Origin: Streptomyces sp. V1I1
GTDB lineage: Bacteria > Actinomycetota > Actinomycetes > Streptomycetales > Streptomycetaceae
Assembly (NCBI RefSeq): GCF_030817355.1
Contig: NZ_JAUSZH010000001.1
Span: 2,350,501-2,414,500 of the forward strand
DNA: 64,000 bases
Reading direction: 5' to 3'
Positions within the stretch are counted from its first letter, which is position 1; each line of letters begins with the position of its first letter. Of the stretch, positions 38,968 through 47,571 are shown piece after piece. A program made the translations under genes and the position numbers. The notes under the pieces were generated by a model. That model worked only from the letters and a program-made list of their open reading frames with translations, was not told the DNA's origin and made no database searches.

Positions 38968-40049
38968 GACCGGAACCCGACCCGACTGAGGGTGAGGGAG
39001 AAGACGCACAGTGTCTCGCCGTCCTGGTCGGCCACGACCCGCACCGGCAGCTGGCCGGCGGACGCGGACGCGGCGGGGTCCAGCTCCAACGTGCCGCCCT
39101 GTGTGTAGTACTCGTGCTCGTCGGTGGCCGGGGCCTGCCGCTCCTCGCCCACTTGGGAGGTGATCACGGTCGTCTTCTCCAGCTCACCGAACTGACTGAA
39201 GACCACGGACAGGGCGGTGGGGAGGGTCTTGGAGGGTGACATGCCGCGGGCCTCCAGCGCGGTCAGCAGCGCGATCTGCCGGGCGGCCTCCGCGATCACC
39301 ATGCCGGGCAGGTGGTCCTGCGGGTGGTCGAACATGCTCGGGTGGTCACCCGGCATCCGCAGCACCGCCCGAGCAGTGTCGTCCTTGGCCGCGGCGTCGG
39401 CGAGCACCACATTACGAGGGTTGGTCCGGCCGACGAGGTACGGGTCCACGGCCTTGGCCGGGCTGGTGTCCTCGTGCGTACCCGACGACGGCAGCGGCAT
39501 TCCGCCGCGGCCCTTCAGCCGCAACTCCATGTAGTCCGCAGGTGACTTGAACCGCAGGCCGACGGCGGCCGTGCCGATCTCGGTCCGCCCGACGAACAGG
39601 CCGATCTCGTAGTCCAGTCCGGTGGTACGGCCCTCTCGCCGGCGGTGGGCGACGACCATCACCCGCATCGACAGTGCGCAGGGGGCAGTCCCCACGGCTA
39701 TGCGTTCCAGGCGCGTCAGCTGGATGCGCAGATGGGTGAGGATGAACTTGTGGTCGGCCGGGACCTCGTAGAACTCATGGGCGCCGGCCAGGCATGACTG
39801 CCTGCAAGCCTCCAGGAGCAGCACCGGGTCGTAGGCGCTGGGGCGCAGCAGGTGGTCACCGTAATAGGCGTGGGAGCGCGGGAGTTGAGCGGCCGCCGCG
39901 TAGCACGTGTCGCTGAGCGGCCTCAGGTCGGTGAGGAACACCTCGCCCAGCGAGTCCCTGTGCACCAGTGCGCGGTCGACAGTCCGGGTGAAGGTCAGCT
40001 CGGCGTCCTCTGGGGTGAGGTCGTCCAGCGAGAGAGTCGTGGTCGTCAT
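38964..40049 (-). CDS. AfsA/ScbA-family butenolide (autoregulator or furan) synthase
   Basis: A 361-residue protein with the two AfsA hotdog repeats. The first has VDRALVHRDSLGEVFLTDL and LEACRQSCLAG. The second has NPRNVVLADAAA, MPGDHPSMFDHPQDHLPGMV and IAEAARQIALLTALEARG. The family condenses a beta-ketoacyl-ACP with dihydroxyacetone phosphate, leading to butenolide phosphates. It starts 98 bp after a KSIII-like gene on the same strand and overlaps the HAD phosphatase gene. No ArpA/ScbR-type receptor is present in the window, which is unusual for a signalling pair and may mean the product is a metabolite or is sensed by the MmyB-like regulators. Confidence 0.92.
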   Translation of the reverse strand: MTTTTLSLDDLTPEDAELTFTRTVDRALVHRDSLGEVFLTDLRPLSDTCYAAAAQLPRSHAYYGDHLLRPSAYDPVLLLEACRQSCLAGAHEFYEVPADHKFILTHLRIQLTRLERIAVGTAPCALSMRVMVVAHRRREGRTTGLDYEIGLFVGRTEIGTAAVGLRFKSPADYMELRLKGRGGMPLPSSGTHEDTSPAKAVDPYLVGRTNPRNVVLADAAAKDDTARAVLRMPGDHPSMFDHPQDHLPGMVIAEAARQIALLTALEARGMSPSKTLPTALSVVFSQFGELEKTTVITSQVGEERQAPATDEHEYYTQGGTLELDPAASASAGQLPVRVVADQDGETLCVFSLTLSRVGFRS

Positions 40050-40147
40050 GGTCAGAGCCTGCCTTTGTGAGATGGGTCGGCCCTGTGCATGGACCGCCTG
40101 CGGTGAAATGAGAATTCGGTCATGTTCGATCGCTCGTGTCCGGAAGT

Positions 40148-41167
40148 TCAGTCGTGTTCAAGGAGCATTCCTGTCCAGGTGAAGCCGGCCCCGGCGCCGA
40201 GCAGCAGGACCCGGTCGCCGGCGGCGAACTCCTCGTCGGCGAGGTGGTCGAGACCGGCGATCTGGTCGCCGCTGCCCAGGTGTCCGACGGTCCGCCCGAA
40301 GTCCCACAGCGACTTCGCCTCGCCGCCCGGGAACTCGGGAAAGTAGTTCTCCTCGAGAAGGCGCAGCCCCAGGTTGGGGTAGACGACCCGGCGGAGCCGG
40401 GGGTCGTCGCCGTCCGGCAGCAGGGCGCGGCCGATCTCGTTGACGGCCGCCCGGGTGGCGCGCTGCAGCCGGTCCGCGCCGTGCTCGCTCAGGAACCGCC
40501 GCTTGGCGCTGCGCACGTCATGCTCCGCGTCGAGGAGTTCGGGGTGTTCGGGCAGGGGCGCGTCGGCGCGGTGGAGGCCTTCGAGGCCGGGATCGGAGAC
40601 CGTACGAGTGCTCAGGACCCGCCATCCCGGTCCGGACGGTCCGGACGGCCCCGATGTCAGGACCGCTGCCGCGGCCGCGTCGCCGTAGACGATGCCGTAG
40701 TCGGCGGTGAACCGGTCGAAGCCCGAGGAGGCGAACTGGTCGGCCGCGACGACCAGCGCGCTCCCGCCGCTGCTTCCCGCCAGAAACCGGCTCGCCACGT
40801 CGAGTGCCAGCATCTGGGCGTTGCACCCCTGGTTGACGGTGAGGGGCAGCGCCTGGGGACAGCCGAGTTGGGACTGCAGCCAGGAGGCAGGTGACCAGAG
40901 CCGCTTGTGGCCGTGCCGGTGGATGGCGGTCACGAGCAGCAGCTGGAGGTCCTCGGGTTTGGTACCCGCCGCGGACAGTGCGCGCTGGGCCGCGATGAGC
41001 GCCATGTCCGCCGGGTAGAGGGTGTCCTCGGCGCAGACGGTCCGGTAACCCGTGGAGAGGATACGGTCGGCCTCCCCCGCGTACCGCTCGGCGGCGTCGG
41101 CGACATCCAGCCGGGTCTCGGGGAGGTAGCTGCCGGTGCCGGTGATCGTGAGAACGGGCGTGGTCAT
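40148..41167 (-). CDS. Divergent ketosynthase III-like enzyme with rearranged active site
   Basis: A 339-residue KSIII fold. The nucleophile is kept as Cys115 in VNQGCNAQ. Where FabH has His (VPHQAN) this protein reads VYPNLGLR (Asn265), and where FabH has Asn (GNTGAAS) it reads GHLGSGD (His296, Asp301). Such altered KSIII homologs often transfer acyl groups to oxygen or nitrogen (CerJ is an example) rather than perform decarboxylative condensation. Its start overlaps the stop of the flavin monooxygenase gene (ATGA), so they are made together. Substrate unknown. Confidence 0.85.
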   Translation of the reverse strand: MTTPVLTITGTGSYLPETRLDVADAAERYAGEADRILSTGYRTVCAEDTLYPADMALIAAQRALSAAGTKPEDLQLLLVTAIHRHGHKRLWSPASWLQSQLGCPQALPLTVNQGCNAQMLALDVASRFLAGSSGGSALVVAADQFASSGFDRFTADYGIVYGDAAAAAVLTSGPSGPSGPGWRVLSTRTVSDPGLEGLHRADAPLPEHPELLDAEHDVRSAKRRFLSEHGADRLQRATRAAVNEIGRALLPDGDDPRLRRVVYPNLGLRLLEENYFPEFPGGEAKSLWDFGRTVGHLGSGDQIAGLDHLADEEFAAGDRVLLLGAGAGFTWTGMLLEHD

Positions 41168-42705
41168 ACGGCGACTCCCTTGGTGACGTCGTGGTGGTGC
41201 GCCTGCTCCGTGTGCTCCGCGTGTTCGCCGGGCGGCTGGGTGATCACGGCCGCGACATGACCGTCGGGCCGTACGAGTACGGCGGCGGGGACCGGCAACA
41301 GCGCGGCCTGGCGGGGCGTCTGTCCGGCGCTGAGCGTGCCCGCCGGGATGCCGGTTGCCCAGGCGGCGGCCGAGGATTCGCCGCCGGGCGGCAGCAGCAG
41401 GGTGAAGTGGTGGGGATCCGGGGTGTGGCCGGGTACCCGGGCGCCCGGCCGCAGCCGGTAGGTGTCGCGGTGCGGCCGCTCCTGGGGACCGACGCCGTCG
41501 GAGTCGGCGGCCGGGTAGCTGACGTACAACTGGCTCCAGGCCTCGGCGAGTCCCGAAAGCGCGTCCTCCACGGCCTGGTGCGCGGCCGGGGTCACCGCGT
41601 CGCGCATGGCGTCGAGGAGCCCGAGCACTCCGGTCGTGCGGGCGACATCCGCGGCGACGGCCCGCCGCTCGCGTGCGTAGTCGTCGAGCGGACCGGGGCC
41701 GGCCGGACCGGGGTCCGCGCCGTCGAGGAGGTGGCCGAGCCGCCAGGCCAGCGCGGCTGCGTCGCCGAAGCCGGTGTTCATGGCCTGGCCGCCGGCGGGG
41801 GAGTTGAGATGGGCGGCGTCCCCGGCGAGTACTGCCCGGCCCGTACGGAAGCGGTCGGCGAGGCGCTCGTGCACCTGGTAGTGGGCGACGCGGCGCGCCG
41901 CGGCCAGCCGTAGCGTGCTGCCGAATCCGAGGCGGTCCACCGTCGACTGGAACTCAGCCACTGTGACGGTCGTATCGCGATCGAGCTGTGCGGCGGAGAC
42001 GGGGCCCGCTATGCGGACCAGGCCGTCGGGGAGCGGGAGGAGGGAGACCGCCCCCGCCGGGCCGATATACATGGCGGACTCGTCGCGGTCGACCGGCACG
42101 GCGGGCGTGCCCTCGGCAAGGAGGTAGCTCATGGGGTAGGTGACGCCGGGGAATTCGACGCCGAGCCGCTCGCGCACGGTGGAGCCGGCGCCGTCGGCGC
42201 CCACCAGATAGCGCGCGGTGACGAGGTGGGGGCCCGCCTCACCGGTCAGCTCGGCCTGGACACCGCCGTCGTCCTGCGTGTGCCGCGCGTAGCGCAGACC
42301 GCGGATCAGCCGGCCGCCCATGTCCCGGTACGCGGCGGCCAGTACCGCCTCGGCCTCGGGCTGGGGCACATTGAGGTAGTACGGGTAGGCGGTGTCCAGT
42401 CCGGCGAAGCCGACGGTGTGTGTGGCGCCGCGATACGTATGGAAGGAGATCCGCTGCTGGGGGACGCCCCGCGCCTCCAACTCCGCTCGCAGGCCCAGCG
42501 CTTCGAATTGTTCGAGGGCCCCCGCGTGCACCATCACCGCGCGGGTGCGCCGGTCGATCCGGCTCTCCCGGTCGACGACGACACAGTCGACGCCCCGGCG
42601 CCGCAGTTCGCAGCCGATCATGAGGCCGGTCGGCCCGGCGCCGATGATCAGGACGTCGGTCCCGGTGTGCGTGACCGACCCGTGGTTCGTCTCTCGATGC
42701 ATCAT
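41164..42705 (-). CDS. FAD-dependent aromatic-type monooxygenase
   Basis: A 513-residue class A flavoprotein hydroxylase: VLIIGAGPTGLMIGCELRRR (FAD ADP-binding), GADGAGSTVRERLG (DG motif), VLAGDAAHLNSPAGGQAMNT (GD motif), and a thioredoxin-like C-terminal domain ending in VRPDGHVAAVI. Relatives (PgaE, RdmE, rifampicin monooxygenase) hydroxylate phenols or perform Baeyer-Villiger chemistry in polyketide pathways. ATG 42705 follows AGGGGGA. An upstream in-frame extension to 42816 reads through a DNA repeat and is probably not translated. Confidence 0.9.
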   Translation of the reverse strand: MMHRETNHGSVTHTGTDVLIIGAGPTGLMIGCELRRRGVDCVVVDRESRIDRRTRAVMVHAGALEQFEALGLRAELEARGVPQQRISFHTYRGATHTVGFAGLDTAYPYYLNVPQPEAEAVLAAAYRDMGGRLIRGLRYARHTQDDGGVQAELTGEAGPHLVTARYLVGADGAGSTVRERLGVEFPGVTYPMSYLLAEGTPAVPVDRDESAMYIGPAGAVSLLPLPDGLVRIAGPVSAAQLDRDTTVTVAEFQSTVDRLGFGSTLRLAAARRVAHYQVHERLADRFRTGRAVLAGDAAHLNSPAGGQAMNTGFGDAAALAWRLGHLLDGADPGPAGPGPLDDYARERRAVAADVARTTGVLGLLDAMRDAVTPAAHQAVEDALSGLAEAWSQLYVSYPAADSDGVGPQERPHRDTYRLRPGARVPGHTPDPHHFTLLLPPGGESSAAAWATGIPAGTLSAGQTPRQAALLPVPAAVLVRPDGHVAAVITQPPGEHAEHTEQAHHHDVTKGVAV

Positions 42706-42742
42706 TCCCCCTGGGTGACAGCGGTGTTCATGGCGGCGCTGG

Positions 42743-42801
42743 TGTTCATGGCGGGGCTGGAGTCCATGGCTGATGTTCATGGCGGGGCTGGAGTCCATGG
42801 C
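42743..42801. repeat. 28-bp direct repeat with 31-bp period upstream of the monooxygenase gene
   Basis: The 28-bp sequence beginning TGTTCATGGCGGGGCTGGAG occurs at 42743-42770 and again at 42774-42801; partial copies flank it on both sides. It sits in the 196-bp gap between the MFS gene end and the monooxygenase start. Confidence 0.85.
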
Positions 42802-42860
42802 GGGGCTGGTGTCCATGACCGGGGGCCATGGGTGGGACTTCGATGGCCGGACCTCGGCGG

Positions 42861-42890
42861 CTGAAGGGCCGGGGAGGGCCGGCCCTTCAG
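42861..42890 (-). terminator. Terminator hairpin after the MFS gene
   Basis: Perfect 12-bp arms CTGAAGGGCCGG and CCGGCCCTTCAG enclose a 6-nt loop just beyond the MFS stop codon at 42902. The downstream monooxygenase operon may therefore have its own promoter in the repeat region. Confidence 0.75.
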
Positions 42891-42901
42891 CTCGTGGCCG
42901 G

Positions 42902-44368
42902 TCAGCTCAGGGCTGCCCTGCGCTTCCTGAGGAAGAAGCCGACGAGGAGAGCGACGGCGATGATCAGCAGACCGTTGGCAAGGATCGCCACATTGATCCC
43001 GCTGAGCGTCGCGTCCCTGATCGGTGCGCCCGCCTGAGAGCGGATCCGGGCCGTGGCGATGGCGCTCATGATCGGAATTCCGATGGTGATGCTGACCTGC
43101 TGGGTGAGTGTGGTGATACCGGTGGCCAGGCCCTGCTGCTCGTTCGGCAGCCCGGACGTCGCCGTGACCATGAAGCCCACGATGGCGGCCACATGGCCAT
43201 AACTGCTGAGGAAGGCGAGGACCAGCACCGGGACCAGCCAGCCGCGCTCGGCGCCGGCGAAGAACAGCACACCGACGGTGACACCCTGGACGATCAGGCC
43301 GGCCACCAGAAGCGCCTGGCTGCTGCCGAGGGCCCCGATCCAGCGGGGCGCCGTGACGCCACCGAGGAAGGCGCCGACACCCAGCACACCGAAGGTGAGA
43401 CCGGTCGTCATCGCCGAGTAGCCCAGCACTTCCTGGAGGTACAGCGTGAGCAGGAAGATCATGGCGGTGAAGCCGATGAACGTCACAAAGCCGCCGATGT
43501 TCCCCCACGTCACGCTGCGCAGCTTCAACACGCGTAGCGGCGCGAGCGGTTCGGCGGCGCGCAGCTCGATGAACCCGAAGGCCGCGAGCAGCACCACACC
43601 GATCCCGAAGGCGAGCAGTGTGGTGGAGTCCGCCCACCCGTACTGGCCGGCCGCGGAGATGCCGTAGACGAGGGCGATCAGACCGGCGCTCACCGTGATC
43701 GCGCCGGGGATGTCCAGCTTGCTGCCGCGCCGGCCGCTGCTGCCCTGGAGGAGCATGGGGGTGACGACGATCAGCAGCAGGCCGATCGGCACATTGATGA
43801 AGAAGCCCCAGCGCCAGCTCAGCGTGTCGGTGAGCAGACCGCCGACGATCGCGCCACAGGTGAAGCCCGCGGAGAGCATGGCTCCGTTGAGTCCCAGCGC
43901 ACGCTCCCGCAGTGGTCCTTCGGGGAACGAGGTGGTGAGCAGAGCCAGGCCCGCGGGGGTCACCATCGCGGTGGCGAGACCCTGGGCGACGCGGGCGGCC
44001 AGCAGCGGCCCCGAGGAGTCGACGAGACCGCCGAGCAGTGAGGCGACCGTGAGCAGCGCCAGGCCCGCCAGGAACACCCGGCGTGCCCCGATCATGTCCG
44101 CGATACGGCCGAAGAGGAGGCTGAAGCCGGCCGCGCCAAGAGCGAAGGACGTGGCGATCCACTGCAGGTTTTCCTGGGCGACGTCGAGTTCCCGGCCGAT
44201 GACCGGAACCGCGACGTTCATGATCGAGAAGTCCACCGCGAGCGTGAATTGAGCGCCGAGCAGTAGCACAAGGGTCAGCGTCTGGCGCCGCGTCATGCGG
44301 TTCGGCGGCGCGGCCGGCTCGGCGGCCGGAGCTGACCTTGTCCCGTCCGCACTATTGACAGTTGACAT
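42902..44368 (-). CDS. MFS exporter, DHA2 (14-helix) family
   Basis: A 488-residue drug:proton antiporter. Helix 1 carries LGAQFTLAVDFSIMNVAVPV, the loop 2-3 motif is GRIADMIGARRVFLAG, and the antiporter motif C lies in LSAGFTCGAIVGGLLTD. About 14 membrane helices are visible. It probably exports the cluster product and gives self-resistance. ATG 44368 lies 150 bp from the divergent SnoaL-like gene start. Confidence 0.92.
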   Translation of the reverse strand: MSTVNSADGTRSAPAAEPAAPPNRMTRRQTLTLVLLLGAQFTLAVDFSIMNVAVPVIGRELDVAQENLQWIATSFALGAAGFSLLFGRIADMIGARRVFLAGLALLTVASLLGGLVDSSGPLLAARVAQGLATAMVTPAGLALLTTSFPEGPLRERALGLNGAMLSAGFTCGAIVGGLLTDTLSWRWGFFINVPIGLLLIVVTPMLLQGSSGRRGSKLDIPGAITVSAGLIALVYGISAAGQYGWADSTTLLAFGIGVVLLAAFGFIELRAAEPLAPLRVLKLRSVTWGNIGGFVTFIGFTAMIFLLTLYLQEVLGYSAMTTGLTFGVLGVGAFLGGVTAPRWIGALGSSQALLVAGLIVQGVTVGVLFFAGAERGWLVPVLVLAFLSSYGHVAAIVGFMVTATSGLPNEQQGLATGITTLTQQVSITIGIPIMSAIATARIRSQAGAPIRDATLSGINVAILANGLLIIAVALLVGFFLRKRRAALS

Positions 44369-44518
44369 GGGAGGCCTTTCGATTCCTGTCGGCTGATTCG
44401 GCAACGAGCATCCGAGTCGCGACGGAGGCCTAGCCAGTACCCGCGTCCTCATATGGCCCAGGTTCCTACCACTGGCAGGGTCTGTCTCATCTGGCCGAAA
44501 CCTGAATACCTTCGGCGC
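44369..44518. promoter_or_regulatory. Divergent promoter region in the biosynthetic cluster
   Basis: The 150-bp gap separates the MFS gene (-) from the SnoaL-like gene (+) and should hold both promoters. I cannot assign boxes confidently; a plausible operator has not been found by eye. Confidence 0.45.
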
Positions 44519-44920
44519 ATGCCAAACTCCACACGAAGCGTCGTCGAGGAATACTTCCGGCTGCTCGGCAGCGGTGATCTCGAACGTGCGACAGAACTGC
44601 TTTCCGAGCCGATCGACTGGTTCACTCCCGGCGACACCGACCTCATTCCCTGGATGGGCAGTCGGTCGAGCCACGACGAAGTACGTGAATTCTTCCGGCA
44701 GGCCGGCGAGAACATGGAGCCGGAGAAATTCCAGGTGCACCGGATCGTGGTGGAAGGCGAGCTCGCCATCGTGCTCGGCCACTTCCAGTACAAGGTGAAT
44801 GCGACCGGAAAGAGCTTCGCGTCGGACTTCGCACTTGAACTCCGCGTGACCGACGGGCTGATCGACCGCTACCGCATGCACGAGGACAGCTACGCCATTT
44901 CGCTGGCCTTCCTCACCTGA
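44519..44920 (+). CDS. SnoaL/NTF2-like protein
   Basis: A 133-residue alpha+beta barrel protein: VVEEYFRLLGSGDLERATEL, then DWFTPGDTDLIPW, and the C-terminal strands IVLGHFQYKVNATGK and DGLIDRYRMHEDSYAI. SnoaL-like folds act as polyketide cyclases, dehydratases or hydroxylase partners. It leads the plus-strand arm of the cluster, 47 bp before the monooxygenase-hydrolase fusion. No aromatic polyketide synthase is present, so a cyclase or dehydratase role on the AfsA-derived product is more likely. Confidence 0.85.
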   Translation: MPNSTRSVVEEYFRLLGSGDLERATELLSEPIDWFTPGDTDLIPWMGSRSSHDEVREFFRQAGENMEPEKFQVHRIVVEGELAIVLGHFQYKVNATGKSFASDFALELRVTDGLIDRYRMHEDSYAISLAFLT

Positions 44921-44967
44921 AGCCGTCCTTCCCCCGCCCCAGTAGCCGACCGCGTAGGAGGCACTCC

Positions 44968-47442
44968 ATGAACACCGAGAATGACTGCGATGTGCTCATC
45001 GTCGGAGCCGGGCCGACCGGTCTGACCGCGGCGTGCGAACTCCTGCGGCGCGGCATCAGGGTGCGTCTTGTAGACGCCGCTGCGCAGGCGAGTGTGCATT
45101 CCAAGGCGATGCTCGTATGGCCGCGCACCCTGGATGTCCTGCAGGACCTGGGTCTTGGAGGATCGGTGGGCGAAGTCGCCGTGAAACTACGGCAGATGAC
45201 GTACTACTCGGAGCGGCGCCCGGTCACCCGGATGCGGATGCCCGACGACATGGCCCCGTACTGCCTTCCGCAGCGGCACACCGAGGAGATCCTCATCTCC
45301 GGCCTCAAGGGCCTGGGTGGCGCGATCGAGCGCGAGGTGCGGCTGCTCGGGCTCCAGGGCCTCGACTTCAGCGGCCGGATCACACCCGGCCACCGGGTGA
45401 CCGCCACACTGGAACATGCCGACGGCTCCGTCGAGCGCTTCACCGTGCCCTGGGTGATCGGCGCGGACGGGGCGACGAGCGTCGTACGCAACCAGCTCGG
45501 CATCCCGTACGAGGGCGCGACGTACGAGAACCGCTTCCTCATCACCGACGCCCGGATCGCGAACAATCCGCTGGACCCCGACGAGATCCACTACTACCAG
45601 TCGCGGATCGGCGTACTGGCGATCGTCCCCCAGCCCTACGGCCTGTACCGCTTCTTCACCAATGCCCCCGCGGACCTGGAGAACGGCACGCTCGCGGACA
45701 TGCAGAGCCTGGTGGACGTGCGCGGCCCAGGCGGCCTGCGGCTCATCGAGCCGGACTGGGTCACCACCTTCCGGGTGCACCGGCGCCGCGCCGCCTCCTT
45801 CCAGATGGGCCGGGTGTTCATCGCGGGAGACGCGGCGCACGCACACAGTCCGATGGGCGGCCAGGGCCTCAACACCGGTATCCAGGACGCCCAGAACCTG
45901 GCCTGGAAACTGGCCTCCGTCATCCGTGGTGACGCGCGGACCGGCCTGCTGGAGACCTACACCCCCGAGCGGGCCGCTGTGGCCGACGCCGTCGTCCGGG
46001 ACACCGATCTGCAGACCCGCGCGGCCATGTGGAACAAGAGCACGCAGGTGGCGCTGCGCGACACCGCCATGCGCGCACTGGACCGCACCCGGACCCTCGA
46101 GCGGTTCTACGTGCCCATCGCGGCCGGCCGCCGCTGGGTCTACCCCACGGTCCCGGCCACCGCGGAGAGCCCCCGACGGCCGGTACCCGCGGACTGGTGC
46201 GACATGAGGTCCTCGCTGCGCCGGCACGCCAAGCAGGGCGCCGCGCTCCCGAGGGACCTCGCCCTCGGCCTGGGCGCCGCGGGACCCGAAGCCGACCCCA
46301 CGCGGTTCGCCGTCGTGGTCGTCCCGGCCGCCAAGGGCGGTGACGGCCGGCTCGCCGAGGCGGTACGCCACCTCGCCCGGCCGTGGCAACGCCAGGTCCG
46401 GGTGATCGACGCCGGGGCGGGCCGTTCGGGCGGCGGGCGGCGCGGCACCGAACTGCTGCGCCGCGCGCACCGGGAACTGCACTGCCGGCGTGCGGGATTC
46501 CACCTGGTGCGCCCCGACGGGCACATCGTCATGCACGGCCATCACGACGAACTCGACGCTCTGTACGACGAGTTGAACCGGATCTTCACGGATCCCGATC
46601 CATCCCCCGACTTGGCTCCCGACATTCAGGAAGCCACCGCCCGTCCGACCGACTCCACGGAGGAAACCATGTCCGGCAACGGCCGCTACGTCCCCAACAG
46701 CCATGTCGTCGGCAATGGCCCGCACCGGGTCATCGTGCTGCACTCGATCTTCGGCGGGCTCGAATCGTTCCGCGCCTGGTGGCCCTATCTGGACGGGACC
46801 CGGTTCACGTACGCGTTCATGGACGCCCGGGGCTTCGGCAAGGCGCTCGATGTGACGGGCACGTACAGCACGGACGAGATCGCGTCGGACGCACTCGCGC
46901 TGGCGGACAGCCTCGGCTGGCAGGAGTTCTCGCTCATCGGCCACTCGCTGGGCGGCATGCCGATCCAGCAGGTGCTCCTCAAGGCGCCTCAGCGGGTGCG
47001 CAAGCTGATCGGCCTGAGCCCGGTGCCGGCAACCGGAATGCCCATACCCGACTCGGACTTCCCGCTCTTCGCCGACGCCGCCCACCAGGTGGAGAACCGG
47101 CGGATCATCATCGACATGACCACCGGCAACCGGCTCTCCGCAACCTGGGTGGACGCCTGGGCACAGCAGTCGATGAAGGAGGTCGGCCCGGTGGCCTTCC
47201 GCGGCTACCTCGACTCGTTCCGCTCCACGGACTTCTCGGCCCGTATCGCCGGGGCCGAGGTGCCCGCGCTGGCGGTCGTCGGCGAGAACGATCCGGCGGT
47301 CAACCCCGACGCCATGAACGAGACCTGGATGAAGCACTACCCGAACGCCGAGCTGCTGGTCATGGGCAACTCGGGCCATTACCCGATGGTGGAGACCCCC
47401 ATCGCGCTGGCCACTGCGCTGGAGAAGTTCCTCGCCGCGTAG
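44968..47442 (+). CDS. Flavin monooxygenase fused to alpha/beta hydrolase
   Basis: A single 824-residue reading frame holds two complete enzymes. Residues 1-545 are a class A FAD monooxygenase: VLIVGAGPTGLTAACELLRR, GADGATSVVRNQLG, FIAGDAAHAHSPMGGQGLNT and a C-terminal thioredoxin-like domain ending VRPDGHIVMHG. A short linker (545-567) leads to an alpha/beta hydrolase (568-824) with the triad Ser660 (GHSLGG), Asp775 (GENDP) and His804 (SGHYP). Met568 is an in-frame ATG at 46669 preceded by GGAGGA (46659-46664), so a free hydrolase may also be made from the same message. The pair suggests hydroxylation or Baeyer-Villiger oxidation followed by ester or C-C hydrolysis. ATG 44968 follows a GTAGGAGG-type site. 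Confidence 0.9.
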   Translation: MNTENDCDVLIVGAGPTGLTAACELLRRGIRVRLVDAAAQASVHSKAMLVWPRTLDVLQDLGLGGSVGEVAVKLRQMTYYSERRPVTRMRMPDDMAPYCLPQRHTEEILISGLKGLGGAIEREVRLLGLQGLDFSGRITPGHRVTATLEHADGSVERFTVPWVIGADGATSVVRNQLGIPYEGATYENRFLITDARIANNPLDPDEIHYYQSRIGVLAIVPQPYGLYRFFTNAPADLENGTLADMQSLVDVRGPGGLRLIEPDWVTTFRVHRRRAASFQMGRVFIAGDAAHAHSPMGGQGLNTGIQDAQNLAWKLASVIRGDARTGLLETYTPERAAVADAVVRDTDLQTRAAMWNKSTQVALRDTAMRALDRTRTLERFYVPIAAGRRWVYPTVPATAESPRRPVPADWCDMRSSLRRHAKQGAALPRDLALGLGAAGPEADPTRFAVVVVPAAKGGDGRLAEAVRHLARPWQRQVRVIDAGAGRSGGGRRGTELLRRAHRELHCRRAGFHLVRPDGHIVMHGHHDELDALYDELNRIFTDPDPSPDLAPDIQEATARPTDSTEETMSGNGRYVPNSHVVGNGPHRVIVLHSIFGGLESFRAWWPYLDGTRFTYAFMDARGFGKALDVTGTYSTDEIASDALALADSLGWQEFSLIGHSLGGMPIQQVLLKAPQRVRKLIGLSPVPATGMPIPDSDFPLFADAAHQVENRRIIIDMTTGNRLSATWVDAWAQQSMKEVGPVAFRGYLDSFRSTDFSARIAGAEVPALAVVGENDPAVNPDAMNETWMKHYPNAELLVMGNSGHYPMVETPIALATALEKFLAA
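46659..46671 (+). promoter_or_regulatory. Internal ribosome-binding site and start codon within the fusion gene
   Basis: GGAGGA at 46659-46664, a 4-nt spacer and ATG at 46669-46671, in frame with the hydrolase domain. It looks like the original start of a separate hydrolase gene retained inside the fused frame. Confidence 0.65.
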
Positions 47443-47453
47443 TGCCGAGAACT

Positions 47454-47503
47454 CACGGCGGATACCTGATGGCCCTCCTGTCGGTGGCCGGGTATCCGCC
47501 GTG
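47454..47503. terminator. Strong bidirectional terminator between convergent genes
   Basis: Perfect 13-bp arms CACGGCGGATACC (47454-47466) and GGTATCCGCCGTG (47491-47503) enclose an inner GGCC/GGCC stem. It lies between the fusion gene (+) and the MmyB-like regulator (-). Confidence 0.85.
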
Positions 47504-47571
47504 TCGGCGTTTGAAGAAGGACAGCGAATAAAGGACGGCGAATATCCGGCGTCCGGGGAAGACCGGCGCGC

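Noticed and set aside
37154..42705. Type II aromatic polyketide cluster
   Set aside because: SnoaL-like and PgaE-type proteins suggested it, but there is no KS-alpha/chain-length-factor pair or acyl carrier protein.
42706..42816. Extended N terminus of the monooxygenase
   Set aside because: It reads through a DNA repeat, and ATG 42705 has a strong ribosome-binding site.
45187..47379. 730-residue minus-strand ORF
   Set aside because: It is antisense to the monooxygenase-hydrolase fusion, which has unmistakable motifs throughout.
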